DNA of 64,000 nucleotides from Pseudomonas sp. BN411 (lineage in GTDB: Bacteria; Pseudomonadota; Gammaproteobacteria; Pseudomonadales; Pseudomonadaceae), in contig NZ_SSOM01000036.1 of assembly GCF_029871235.1 (NCBI RefSeq), positions 62,001 through 126,000 on the forward strand, in the 5' to 3' direction. The notes under the pieces were generated by a model. That model did no database searches and was not told where the DNA came from. It saw only the letters and a list, made by a program, of their open reading frames with translations. Every line of letters starts with the position of its first letter. The first letter of the stretch is position 1. Below, piece by piece: positions 46,436 through 55,851 of this stretch. The translations under genes and the position numbers were made by a program.

Positions 46436-47397
46436 GTGCCCAGAACCAAACCACCGCGCCCGATGAACAGGTAGTGCGCCAGGCCATTCAGTGGATGATG
46501 CGCTTGCGCGGCAATGGCGACGCCGAGCTGCAGCAGGCGTGCGAACACTGGCGCGGCCAGGACGCCAATCACGAGCTGGCCTGGCAGCGGGTGCAGCAAC
46601 TCGACCGCGAGCTGGGCATGGGCCTGAAGGCTCTGCCCGGCGCAGGCCTGGTGCTGAATAACGCCAGAGCCGGCCTGCGCAGGCGTCAGGCGCTGAAGCT
46701 GCTGTCCGGGGCTGCTGTGGGTGGCACCGCACTCTGGCTGACCCGCGACATCACTCCTTGGGAACGCCTCACAGCCGACCTCGCCACTGCCACGGGCCAG
46801 CGCCGCGGCCTGGTACTGGCCGACGGCAGCCAACTGCAACTGAACACCGACACGGCGGTGGATATCCGCTTCGATTCGCAGCAGCGACTGATCGACCTGC
46901 GGCGCGGGGAAATTCTCGTCAGCAACGCCATCCAGCCCACACCGATGCGCGTGCGCACCGTCCACGGCCTGGTGGAATCCCAGGCCGCGCGCTTCGTGCT
47001 GCGCCAGGGGAAAACCGCCTCGCGGCTCAGCGTGCTGCAGGGAAGCGTGGTGCTGAACCCGGCCAATGGCCTGTCGAAACAGGTCGTCGAAGCGGGACAG
47101 AGCTTCGACCTGAGCCGGGATGGCATTCATCCGGTGCGGGAGCTGGGCATGGAGGCCGGGGCCTGGGTCGACGGCCTGATCGTCACCCGCGACATGCGCC
47201 TGGCGGACTTCCTCGCCGAGGTAGCGCGCTATCGCCACGGTCGTCTGGCCTGCGCCGAAGCGATCGCCGATCTGCGCCTGTCCGGCGTGTTCCGCCTGGA
47301 TGACACCGACAAGCTGCTGGCCCTGTTACCCCGCACCCTGCCGGTGCAACTGCACTACCGCACACGGTGGTGGGTGAGGGTGGAGGCGCGGGCTTGA
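46432..47397 (+). CDS. FecR-type anti-sigma/sigma regulator
   Basis: The 321-aa protein has a cytoplasmic anti-sigma domain at the N-terminus (QWMMRLRGNGDAELQQACEHW) and a single membrane helix (about residues 85-103). A periplasmic FecR domain follows (LADGSQLQLNTDTAVDIRF, RLSVLQGSVVL) that receives the signal from the receptor plug. ATGA overlap with the sigma gene shows coupled translation. Confidence 0.9.
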   Translation: MSAQNQTTAPDEQVVRQAIQWMMRLRGNGDAELQQACEHWRGQDANHELAWQRVQQLDRELGMGLKALPGAGLVLNNARAGLRRRQALKLLSGAAVGGTALWLTRDITPWERLTADLATATGQRRGLVLADGSQLQLNTDTAVDIRFDSQQRLIDLRRGEILVSNAIQPTPMRVRTVHGLVESQAARFVLRQGKTASRLSVLQGSVVLNPANGLSKQVVEAGQSFDLSRDGIHPVRELGMEAGAWVDGLIVTRDMRLADFLAEVARYRHGRLACAEAIADLRLSGVFRLDDTDKLLALLPRTLPVQLHYRTRWWVRVEARA

Positions 47398-47415
47398 CCG
47401 CCTGGCGGCGCTGAT

Positions 47416-47518
47416 CCTGTAGGGGCGAATTCATTCGCCAAGCAGGCCGAAGGCCTGCCCTGTCCAGCTCCTTTGGGGCAGCTGCGCCACCCTTGGCGAT
47501 TGAAATCGCCCCTACAGG
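47416..47518. repeat. Inverted repeat CCTGTAGGGGCG...CGCCCCTACAGG
   Basis: The arms CCTGTAGGGGCGAATTCATTCG and CGATTGAAATCGCCCCTACAGG face each other around an AGGCCGAAGGCCT inner palindrome. It lies between fecR and the receptor gene. Confidence 0.7.
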
Positions 47519-47621
47519 TTTTGCCTTCGAACGAATTTGAATTTTTTTGGCGGGTTTTGCCGCCTGCCCCGGCAAGGGGAATGAATCCCATTAACCTTTG
47601 CCGATCCCCACGGATGCTTTC

Positions 47622-50036
47622 ATGACCGCACCTCGCGCTTCCCACCTTGCCGTCGCCATTCGCAGCGCCCTGCTGTCCGTCGCCCTCGCCACTCCGCTGC
47701 TGCCCAGCGCCGCCATCGCCGAAGAGGCCACCGCCGTCGCCAGCCGCAACTACGCCATCCCCGCGGGGGCCCTGGATGAGGCGCTGAACCGCTTCGCCCG
47801 CGAGGCCGGCATCAACCTCTCTGCCACCCCGGCGCAGACCCGTGGACTGAACAGCAATGGCCTGAACGGCACCTTCTCGGTGGAAGCGGGCCTCGCGCGC
47901 CTGCTCGACGGAACCTCCCTGCAGGCGGAGAACCTCGGTGGCGGCAGCTTCGTGCTGCGTGAGACCCCGGCCGGCAGCGCGCTGGAAGTGCCCAGCACCC
48001 AGGTATTCGCCCTGGGCAACGCACTGGGCAGCGAGGACGGCTACCTGGCCACCCACAGCCAGATCGCCACCAAGACCAGCAAATCGCTGATGGAAACCTC
48101 GCAGTCGGTCTCGGTCATCACCCGCGAGCAAATCGACGACCAGGGTTCCAAGACCGTCCAGCAATCCATGCGCTACACCCCCGGTATCTTCACCGGCCAG
48201 GTGGGCGCCTCGAACCGCTACGACTACATCGTGATGCGCGGCTTCGCCGACAACAGCGTCGACAACGTCTACCTCGACGGCCTGAAGACCATGGGCGACA
48301 GCGGCACCTTCAGCTCGATGCAGGTCGACCCGTACTTCCTCGAGCGCATCGACGTGCTCAAGGGCCCGTCCTCGGTGCTCTATGGCCGCAGCCTGCCGGG
48401 TGGCCTGGTGGCGCTGACCAGCAAGAAGCCGCTGTTTGATGACTATCACCAGGTCCAGGCAATGGTCGGCAACATGAACCAGAAGGGCGTGGGTTTCGAC
48501 TTCAGCGGTCCGCTGGATGAGGAGAAGCGCATCGCCTATCGCCTGGTGGGCCTGGGCAAGGGTGGCGACACCCAGTTCGACCACGCCAAGGACGAGCGCT
48601 ACGCCATCGCTCCGACGCTCGCCATCGACTTCAGTGAAGACACCACCCTGACCCTGCAGGGCTACCTGCAGCACGACCCGAACGGCGGCTACCACAGCGG
48701 AGTGCCGGCCGACGGCAGCCTGTTCCAGCACAACGGCCAGCGCATCAGCCGCGAATTCTTCGACGGCGAACCGGGCCTGGACGACTTCGATCGTATGCAG
48801 CGCATGTCCGGCTACCAGCTGGAGCACCGCTTCAACGACGTCTGGACCGCCCGCCAGAACTTCCGCTACCTGAGTTCGGACGTCGAGCTCTCGCAGGTCT
48901 ACGGCTACCAGTGGACCGCGCCCGACAGCAACGAGCTGAACCGCTACTTCTCCGGCGCCAGCGAGGAACTCGAGGCCTACATCATCGACAACATGGTGCA
49001 GGCCGAATTCGACTGGGGCAGCGCCCGCCACACCCTGCTCACCGGCCTCGACTACCAGAAGCGCAAAACCCACGTGGACTGGACCAGCGGCGTCTCCACC
49101 CCGCTCAACGCCTTCGACCCGGTGTACGGCAATGAGAGCCTGAGCTTCCTCTCCGAGGACAACCACACCCGCCGCCTGGAGCAGACCGGCCTGTACATGC
49201 AGGACCTGATCGATGTGGACCAGTGGCGCTTCTCACTGGGCATCCGTCAGGACTGGGTGGAGGTCTCCGACGAGAACCGCACCGCCAATACCAAGAACGA
49301 CGAGCAGTGGAGCAAGTTCACCGGCCGCGCCGGCGTGCTCTACCTCTTTGACAACGGCATTGCGCCCTACATCAGCTACTCCGAGTCGTTCAACCCGAAC
49401 GCCTACTCCGACGCATCCGGCAAAGCCCTGGAACCCACCGAGGGCAAGCAGTGGGAAGCCGGCCTGAAATTCCAGCCGCAAGACAGCAACAGCATGTACA
49501 CCGCCTCGGTATTCCACATCGCCCAGGAGAACGTCGCCTCCAAGCTGCCTCAGGACAACTTCTTCACCTCGGTGGGCAAGGTGCGCTCCCAGGGCTTCGA
49601 GCTGGAAGCCCACACCCAGGTCACCGAGAACTTCAAGGTCCTGGCCAGCTACACCTACACCGACATCACCTACGCCAAGTCGCTGGACGGCAACCAGGGC
49701 AACACCCCGAACCAGGCACCCAAGCACATGGCTTCCATCTGGGGTGATTACAACTTCAACGCGGGCGCCCTGGATGGCCTGCGCACCGGTCTCGGCGTGC
49801 GCTATGTCGGCAAGACCTGGGCGGACAAGGAAAACACCCTGCACGTGCCCTCCTACACCCTGGTCGACGCCCTCATCGGCTACGACCTCGGCAAGCTGGG
49901 CATGCAGGGCCTGGACCTCAGCCTGAACGCCAACAACCTGCTGGATGAGGATTACGTGGCGTCCTGCTACAGCCTCGACTTCTGCTACTTCGGCGAGAAG
50001 CGCAACGTTACTGCGACGCTGAGTTATCAGTTCTGA
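47622..50036 (+). CDS. TonB-dependent siderophore receptor with signalling domain (FhuA/FiuA-like)
   Basis: The 804-aa protein has a signal peptide (about 1-33). The STN signalling domain (about 44-95, IPAGALDEALNRFAREAGI) would talk to the FecR-like protein. A plug domain (SVSVITREQIDDQG and DVLKGPSSVLYGRSLPGG) and a 22-strand barrel ending in SYQF follow. The VASCYSLDFCYFGEKR segment near the end is typical of hydroxamate (ferrichrome/ferrioxamine-type) receptors. The ATG at 47622 is preferred to the TTG at 47598. The siderophore itself is not certain. Confidence 0.92.
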   Translation: MTAPRASHLAVAIRSALLSVALATPLLPSAAIAEEATAVASRNYAIPAGALDEALNRFAREAGINLSATPAQTRGLNSNGLNGTFSVEAGLARLLDGTSLQAENLGGGSFVLRETPAGSALEVPSTQVFALGNALGSEDGYLATHSQIATKTSKSLMETSQSVSVITREQIDDQGSKTVQQSMRYTPGIFTGQVGASNRYDYIVMRGFADNSVDNVYLDGLKTMGDSGTFSSMQVDPYFLERIDVLKGPSSVLYGRSLPGGLVALTSKKPLFDDYHQVQAMVGNMNQKGVGFDFSGPLDEEKRIAYRLVGLGKGGDTQFDHAKDERYAIAPTLAIDFSEDTTLTLQGYLQHDPNGGYHSGVPADGSLFQHNGQRISREFFDGEPGLDDFDRMQRMSGYQLEHRFNDVWTARQNFRYLSSDVELSQVYGYQWTAPDSNELNRYFSGASEELEAYIIDNMVQAEFDWGSARHTLLTGLDYQKRKTHVDWTSGVSTPLNAFDPVYGNESLSFLSEDNHTRRLEQTGLYMQDLIDVDQWRFSLGIRQDWVEVSDENRTANTKNDEQWSKFTGRAGVLYLFDNGIAPYISYSESFNPNAYSDASGKALEPTEGKQWEAGLKFQPQDSNSMYTASVFHIAQENVASKLPQDNFFTSVGKVRSQGFELEAHTQVTENFKVLASYTYTDITYAKSLDGNQGNTPNQAPKHMASIWGDYNFNAGALDGLRTGLGVRYVGKTWADKENTLHVPSYTLVDALIGYDLGKLGMQGLDLSLNANNLLDEDYVASCYSLDFCYFGEKRNVTATLSYQF

Positions 50037-50060
50037 TTGACCATCAGCGCCGACCAACTT

Positions 50061-50175
50061 CCCTCACCCCAACCCTCTCCCAAAGGGAGAGGGGGCAGTC
50101 CGCACGGTAGGCGACCTTTTGCCTGGGCGCCGCTTTTCTCCCCTCTCCCTCTGGGAGAGGGGCCGGGGGTGAGGG
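50061..50175. repeat. CCCTCACCCC...GGGGTGAGGG intergenic palindrome
   Basis: CCCTCACCCCAACCCTCTCCC and its distant mirror GGGAGAGGGGCCGGGGGTGAGGG enclose two CCCTCTCCC/GGGAGAGGG hairpins. It is the larger relative of the element at 29160-29194. The rest of the 302-bp gap (50176-50338) shows no gene or motif that I recognise. Confidence 0.7.
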
Positions 50176-50338
50176 ATGGTGAGCCTTGCTGGAACTCAAA
50201 AAGAATCGGCGCACTCGTGGTGCGCCGTCACTGCCATTCCGCAGCTCAAATTCGTGGGGAGGAAACGAAGCACCGCTTGTGGCGAGGCCTCGCATAGTGG
50301 GGTCGGCCGACGCGACCACCGCTATCAGGTCGGGCAGG

Positions 50339-51277
50339 TCAGACCACCGGGGTCAGCACCTCGCCCTTGTCTAGGAAGGCCTGCAGATTGGCGAACACCA
50401 GTTCTTCCATCTGCAGCCGGGTATCGATGGTGCCGCTGCCGATATGAGGCGCCAGCACCACGTTGTCCAGGGTGAACAGCACTTCAGGTACACGCGGCTC
50501 GGCCTCGAATACATCCAGCCCGGCGCCGCCCAAACGGCCTTCAGTGAGGGCTGCCACCAGCGCCTGCTCATCCACCACCGAGCCACGAGATACGTTTATC
50601 AGGATGCCTTCCGGCCCCAGGGCTTCGAGCACAGGCGCCGAAATCAGGTGGTGGGTCGCCGCGCCGCCAGGGCAGGTCAGCACCAGGAAGTCCGCCCAGC
50701 GCGCCAGCGCCAGCAGGTCCGGTTCGAAGCCGTAGGCGCTGTCGGCGTCCTGCCGACGGTTGTGGTAGCGCACCTGCATGTCGAATCCGCCGGCGCGGCG
50801 CGCCACATCCTTGCCGATGCGGCCGAGGCCGACGATACCCAGCCGCTTGCCGCTGACCTTGCGTGCCAGCGGGAAGTTGCCGGCCGGCCAGCTTCCGGCG
50901 CGAACGAAGCGATCCGATGCACTGATGCGCCGGGAACAATCGATGAGCAGCCCCATGGCCAGGTCGGCGACGCAATCGTTGAGCACGTCCGGCGTGTAGC
51001 TGACCTGAATGCCGCGCCGACGCGCCTCATCCACAGCAATGGCGTCGTAGCCGACGCCGAAGCTGCAGATGGCACGCACATTGCGCATGCGCTCCAGCAT
51101 GGCCGCCGAGCAGCCGAAGCGTGCCGAAGTCACGACGACGTCAAACTCGCCGCCGTGCTCGTCGAGATAGGCCAGGGCGTTAGCCTGATGCCACAGCTGT
51201 ACCACTTCGTGGTCGTCGGCCAGCCGCTGGTTGAAGCGCTCTGTCAGTGGGCCGACGTGAAGGACCTTGGGTTCCAT
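50339..51277 (-). CDS. D-isomer-specific 2-hydroxyacid dehydrogenase
   Basis: The 312-aa enzyme has the NAD(P)-binding GLGRIG (in RLGIVGLGRIGKD), the catalytic Arg in NVSRGSVVDE, Glu in DVFEAEP and His in LAPHIGSGT. It is closest to hydroxypyruvate/glyoxylate reductases. It is the last gene of the aldarate-catabolism region, 27 bp after garD. It could reduce tartronate semialdehyde, glyoxylate or hydroxypyruvate, but no substrate is fixed by the sequence. Confidence 0.85.
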   Translation of the reverse strand: MEPKVLHVGPLTERFNQRLADDHEVVQLWHQANALAYLDEHGGEFDVVVTSARFGCSAAMLERMRNVRAICSFGVGYDAIAVDEARRRGIQVSYTPDVLNDCVADLAMGLLIDCSRRISASDRFVRAGSWPAGNFPLARKVSGKRLGIVGLGRIGKDVARRAGGFDMQVRYHNRRQDADSAYGFEPDLLALARWADFLVLTCPGGAATHHLISAPVLEALGPEGILINVSRGSVVDEQALVAALTEGRLGGAGLDVFEAEPRVPEVLFTLDNVVLAPHIGSGTIDTRLQMEELVFANLQAFLDKGEVLTPVV

Positions 51278-51304
51278 CCGGTGTTCCTCGAATGATTTGC
51301 CGAC

Positions 51305-52861
51305 TCAAGTTACAGGGGCGGGATTGAACAGCGTCAGATCGTTGTGCAGCCGATGCTTTTCCGCCCAGGTGCGTTCCTTGCCGCTGGCCACATCCAGGTA
51401 GTAGCGGAACAGCTCCCAGCCCAGCTCTTCGAGGGTGATGCGGCCAGAGGTGATGCGGCCGGCATCGACGTCGATCAGGTCGGGCCAGCGCTCGGCCAGT
51501 TGGGTGCGGGTGGAGACCTTGATCACCGGCACCATGGCGAGGCCATAAGGCGTGCCGCGACCGGTGGTGAACACGTGCAGGTTCATGCCCGCTGCCAATT
51601 GCAGGGTGCCGCAGACGAAGTCGCTGGCCGGAGTCGCGCAGTACTGCAAACCCTTGCCGCGCACGCGCTCACCAGGCGCGACGACGCCGGCGATGGCACT
51701 GTTGCCGGATTTGGCGATGGAACCCATGGCCTTTTCGACGATGTTGTTCAGGCCGCCCTTCTTGTTGCCGGGTGTGGTGTTGGCGCTGCGGTCGGCCATG
51801 CCGCGGGCGAGGTAGCGGTCGTACCAGTCCATCTCGCGCACCAGCGCCTGGGCCACTTCGGGAGTCGCCGCGCGCGGGGTGAGCAGGTGGATGCCGTCGC
51901 GTACTTCGGTGTTCTCCGAGAACATCACGGTGGCGCCGGCACGCACCAGAAGGTCGGAGGCGACGCCCAGCGCTGGGTTGGCGGTGACACCGGAGAAAGC
52001 GTCGCTGCCGCCGCATTGCATGCCCAGCACCAGCTCGGAAGCCGGGCAGGTTTCCCGGCGGCGCAGGTCCAGAACCTTCAGTCGATCCTCGATCATGCCC
52101 ATGATCTGCTCGACCATCCCGGCAAAACCGCTGGCCGAATCCTGCAGGCGGAATAGCCAGGCTTCTTCGTCCTGGCCGGCGGTGAGTTCGTCGCCGGGCA
52201 TCAGTTGCTCGGCCTGGAGCTTCTCGCAGCCAAGGCCGATCACCAGCGCCTGGCCGCCCAGGTTAGGGTTGCGGGCGATGTTGTGCAGGGTGCGGATCGG
52301 GATGATCGCGTCCGGCGCGTTGATCGCCACACCGCAGCCGTAGCTGTGGGTCAGGGCGACCACGTCGTCGACGTTGGGGTACTTCGGCAGCAGCTCCTTG
52401 CGCACCCGGTCGACGCAGTGGTCGAGCACCCCGGTGACGCACTGCACAGTGGTGGTCACGCCGAGGATGTTGCGAGTGCCGACGCTGCCGTCCGGGTTGC
52501 GGAAGCCTTCGAAGGTGTAGCCAGGAAGCTCAGCCATGGGCGCAGGCACGGCGGTGGCCATGGGCAGGTGATCCAGCCCCGGCGCTTCGGGAATACTCAG
52601 CAGCTCTTCACGCACCCAACTGCCACGGGGAATTTCCCGCAGGGCATAACCGATCACTGTGCCGTAGCGCAGCACGGCGCCGCCGGCGGGAATGTCCACC
52701 AGGGTGACCTTGTGGCTCTGCGGAATGGCTTCACGGGTGACCAGGCCATCGGGAAAGCGACCGCCCTCGGCGACGCCCTGTTCGTTGACCACGATGGCGA
52801 CATTGTCGTCCGGGTGCAGACGCACGTGGCGCGGGGAGTCCTGGTGTTGGATCAACTGCAT
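51305..52861 (-). CDS. garD: Galactarate dehydratase
   Basis: GarD removes water from D-galactarate (mucate) to give 5-keto-4-deoxy-D-glucarate. The 518-aa protein has the UxaA/GarD layout: an N-terminal SAF-like domain ([11 protein letters not shown], about 1-100) and a large dehydratase domain (GYGRVGTRN-type [37 protein letters not shown]). Length is close to the 523 aa of E. coli GarD. It sits 160 bp after gudD with a repeat between. Altronate dehydratase is the alternative, but the neighbourhood favours galactarate. Confidence 0.92.
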   Translation of the reverse strand: MQLIQHQDSPRHVRLHPDDNVAIVVNEQGVAEGGRFPDGLVTREAIPQSHKVTLVDIPAGGAVLRYGTVIGYALREIPRGSWVREELLSIPEAPGLDHLPMATAVPAPMAELPGYTFEGFRNPDGSVGTRNILGVTTTVQCVTGVLDHCVDRVRKELLPKYPNVDDVVALTHSYGCGVAINAPDAIIPIRTLHNIARNPNLGGQALVIGLGCEKLQAEQLMPGDELTAGQDEEAWLFRLQDSASGFAGMVEQIMGMIEDRLKVLDLRRRETCPASELVLGMQCGGSDAFSGVTANPALGVASDLLVRAGATVMFSENTEVRDGIHLLTPRAATPEVAQALVREMDWYDRYLARGMADRSANTTPGNKKGGLNNIVEKAMGSIAKSGNSAIAGVVAPGERVRGKGLQYCATPASDFVCGTLQLAAGMNLHVFTTGRGTPYGLAMVPVIKVSTRTQLAERWPDLIDVDAGRITSGRITLEELGWELFRYYLDVASGKERTWAEKHRLHNDLTLFNPAPVT

Positions 52862-52905
52862 GGCTGACTCCGTTGTTGTTCTGGTTTCACGGCGGTGAAC
52901 GATGC

Positions 52906-52989
52906 GTAGGGTGGATCACGCTTCACCGATCCACCATCGAAGGTGGGATCGGCGGCGATGGTGGATATGAAGAGCGATATCCACCCTAC
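52906..52989. repeat. Inverted repeat GTAGGGTGGATCACGC...CCACCCTAC, copy 2
   Basis: It is almost identical to the element at 33029-33112, with the same outer arms and inner GATCCACCATCG / TGGTGGAT pair; loops differ slightly. It lies between gudD and garD, a position where an mRNA hairpin could separate expression of the two genes. Confidence 0.8.
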
Positions 52990-53020
52990 ATTCGCGATTG
53001 AAATCGCTCCCACAGCCCGG

Positions 53021-54367
53021 CTAACGCACCAGGCAGGGACGCTTGTTGTTGAAGGTCCAGTTCGGCACCAGGTACTGCATGGCGATGGCGTCATCGCGCG
53101 CTCCAAGCCCCTTGGCCTTGTACAGCGCGTGAGCGCGGGCCAGCTCGTCCATATCCAGTTCGACACCCAGGCCCGGCTTTTGTGGCACCGCGACCTTGCC
53201 GCCCTTGATGCGCAGCGGCTCCTTGGTCAGGCGCTGGCCGTCCTGCCAGATCCAGTGGGTGTCGATGGCGGTGATCTTGCCCGGTGCCGCCGCGGCGACA
53301 TGGGTGAACATGGCCAGGGAGATGTCGAAGTGGTTGTTGGAGTGCGAGCCCCAGGTCAGGCCCCAGTCGTTGCACATCTGCGCCACCCGCACCGAACCCT
53401 GCATGGTCCAGAAATGCGGGTCGGCCAACGGGATGTCCACCGACTGCAGGGAGATGGCGTGGCCCATCTGGCGCCAGTCGGTGGCGATCATGTTGGTGGC
53501 GGTGGGCAGGCCGGTGGCACGGCGGAACTCGGCCATCACTTCGCGGCCGGAATAGCCGTTCTCGGCGCCGCAGGGGTCCTCGGCGTAGGCCAACACATGG
53601 TGCTGGTCACGGCACAGGGCGATGGCTTCCTTCAGGGACCAGGCGCCGTTCGGGTCGAGGGTGATGCGCGCGTCGGGGAAGCGTTCGGCCAGTGCGGTCA
53701 CGGCTTCAATTTCCTCTTCACCGCGCAGCACGCCGCCCTTGAGCTTGAAGTCGTTGAAGCCATAGCGGGCATGGGCGGCCTCGGCCAGGCGAACCACGGT
53801 CTCCGGGGTCAGCGCTTCTTCGTTGCGCAGGCGGAACCAGGCGTCGTCGGCATCGGCTTCGCTGCGGTAGTCGAGGTCGGTCTTGTTGCGGTCGCCGACG
53901 TAGAACAGGTAGCCGAGCATCTCCACTTCGTCGCGCTGCTGGCCTTCGCCGAGCAGGGCCGCTACCGGCACTTCCAGGTGCTGGCCGAGCAGGTCGAGCA
54001 GTGCGGACTCCAGCGCCGTGACGGCGTGGATGGCGATGCGCAGATCGAAGGTCTGCAGGCCACGGCCGCCGGAGTCGCGGTCGGCGAAGGCCTGGCGCAC
54101 CTGGTTGAGCAGGCGCTGGTAGTTGCCGATGGATTGGCCCACCAGCAGGCTCCGGGCATCTTCGAGGGTCTGGCGGATGGCTTCGCCGCCGGGCACCTCA
54201 CCGACGCCAACGTGGCCGGCGTTGTCCTTGAGGATCACCACGTTGCGGGTGAAATACGGACCGTGGGCGCCGCTGAGGTTGAGCAGCATGCTGTCCTGAC
54301 CGGCCACCGGCACGACGGTGAGCTCGGTGATGCGCGGAGTGCTGCTGGGCAGTTGGTGCTGGGTCAT
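53021..54367 (-). CDS. gudD: Glucarate dehydratase
   Basis: GudD converts D-glucarate to 5-keto-4-deoxy-D-glucarate. The 448-aa enolase-superfamily protein keeps the expected acid/base set: KLK (in FNDFKLKGG), [27 protein letters not shown] and [10 protein letters not shown]. The start is the ATG at 54367, 18 bp after the MFS gene, so they share a transcript. Confidence 0.95.
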   Translation of the reverse strand: MTQHQLPSSTPRITELTVVPVAGQDSMLLNLSGAHGPYFTRNVVILKDNAGHVGVGEVPGGEAIRQTLEDARSLLVGQSIGNYQRLLNQVRQAFADRDSGGRGLQTFDLRIAIHAVTALESALLDLLGQHLEVPVAALLGEGQQRDEVEMLGYLFYVGDRNKTDLDYRSEADADDAWFRLRNEEALTPETVVRLAEAAHARYGFNDFKLKGGVLRGEEEIEAVTALAERFPDARITLDPNGAWSLKEAIALCRDQHHVLAYAEDPCGAENGYSGREVMAEFRRATGLPTATNMIATDWRQMGHAISLQSVDIPLADPHFWTMQGSVRVAQMCNDWGLTWGSHSNNHFDISLAMFTHVAAAAPGKITAIDTHWIWQDGQRLTKEPLRIKGGKVAVPQKPGLGVELDMDELARAHALYKAKGLGARDDAIAMQYLVPNWTFNNKRPCLVR

Positions 54368-54385
54368 CTTGCTGTCCTTCTCGGG

Positions 54386-55762
54386 TTAACGGACCGGGCT
54401 GGCGGCGGGGGCTTCGGAAGCAGCCGCCGTGGTGCCGGTTTCAGGCTTTACGCCCTTGAGTTCCACGCGCTTGATCTCGCCGACGATGAACAGGTAGCTG
54501 AAGGCGGCGAGGAAGGCGTTGATGCCAACGAACACCAGGGCCCACTTGAAGGAGCCGGTCGCGGCGATGATGTAGCCGATGACGATCGGGGTGGTGATGG
54601 ACGACAGGTTGCCGCAGGTGTTGAAGATGCCACCGGCCAGGCCGGCGATCTGCTTGGGTGCGGTATCCGACATCACCGCCCAGCCGAGGGCGCCGATGCC
54701 CTTGCCGAAGAAGGCCAGGGCCATGAAGCCCACCACCATCCAGTCGGCGTCCACGTAGTTGCACAGGATCATGCTCATGGACAGCAGCATGCCGCCGACG
54801 ATCGGGGTCTTGCGCGCCACGCTGAGGGAGTGGCCACGGCGCAGCAGCCAGTCGGAAATCACCCCGCCCAGTACGCCGCCGACGAAGCCGCAGATGGCCG
54901 GCAAGGAGGCGATGATGCCGGCCTTGAGGATGGTCATGCCGCGCTCCTGCACCAGGTAGACCGGGAACCAGGTGAGGAAGAAGTAGGTGAGCGCGTTGAT
55001 GCAGAACTGGCCCAGGTAGATACCCGCCATCATGCGGTTGCTCACCAGCTGCTTGATGTGATCCCACTTCGGACCGTTGCCCGGCAGGCGACGGTTCTGG
55101 TCCATGTCCACCAGGGCGCCGTTGCTGGCGATATGGTCGATCTCGGCCTGGTTGATCAGCGGGTGTTCCTTGGGGTTGTAGATGAACTTCAGCCACACGC
55201 CGGAGAACAGGATGCCGATGGTGCCCATGACGATGAACACGTGTTCCCAGCCCAGGCTGTGGACGATCCAGCCCATCAGCGGGGCGAAGATCACGGTGGC
55301 GAAGTACTGGGCGGAGTTGAAGATGGCGGACGCGGTGCCACGCTCGGCGGTGGGGAACCAGGCGGCGACGATGCGCGCGTTGCCCGGGAAGGACGGCGCC
55401 TCGGCGAAGCCCACCAGGAAGCGCAACAGGAACAGGGTCGCCACCGACCAGGCGATCGGCACCACGTCGACGAAGCCCTGCAGGAGGGTGAACACCGACC
55501 AGGTGAAGATGCTGAAGGCGTAGACGCGCTTGGAGCCGAAGCGGTCCAGCAGCCAGCCGCCCGGGATCTGGCCGAGCACATAGGCCCAGCCGAAGGCGGA
55601 GAAGATGTAGCCGAGCATGACGGCGTCGATGCCAAGCTCTTTCTGGATGGCGGAGCCGGCGATGGAGATGGTGGCGCGGTCGGCGTAGTTGATCGTGGTC
55701 ACCAGGAACAGCATGAGCAGGATCAGGTAACGCACACGGGATTGTTTGAGTACTTCGCCCAT
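54386..55762 (-). CDS. gudP: MFS aldarate (glucarate/galactarate) transporter
   Basis: The 458-aa membrane protein has twelve predicted helices and the anion:cation symporter motif (NYADRATISIAGSAIQKELGI near residue 27, RFLVGFAEAPSFPGNARIV). It belongs to the GudP/GarP group that takes up D-glucarate and galactarate. The start at 55762 is preferred over a longer one at 55831. It lies 89 bp after the enolase-family gene and 18 bp before gudD. Confidence 0.9.
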   Translation of the reverse strand: MGEVLKQSRVRYLILLMLFLVTTINYADRATISIAGSAIQKELGIDAVMLGYIFSAFGWAYVLGQIPGGWLLDRFGSKRVYAFSIFTWSVFTLLQGFVDVVPIAWSVATLFLLRFLVGFAEAPSFPGNARIVAAWFPTAERGTASAIFNSAQYFATVIFAPLMGWIVHSLGWEHVFIVMGTIGILFSGVWLKFIYNPKEHPLINQAEIDHIASNGALVDMDQNRRLPGNGPKWDHIKQLVSNRMMAGIYLGQFCINALTYFFLTWFPVYLVQERGMTILKAGIIASLPAICGFVGGVLGGVISDWLLRRGHSLSVARKTPIVGGMLLSMSMILCNYVDADWMVVGFMALAFFGKGIGALGWAVMSDTAPKQIAGLAGGIFNTCGNLSSITTPIVIGYIIAATGSFKWALVFVGINAFLAAFSYLFIVGEIKRVELKGVKPETGTTAAASEAPAASPVR

Positions 55763-55851
55763 GGTTCTTCTCTCTGAATTGTTCTTGTCGAAGAGCCCGC
55801 GCGGGATGACCGCGCGAGTGTCATGTTGCATTCCGCAGGCAGCGGACGGGG

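Noticed and set aside
52943-55777. Long open frame (944 codons) on the plus strand
   Set aside because: It is antisense to gudD and the MFS gene, which have clear family matches. Long antisense frames are expected at this GC content.
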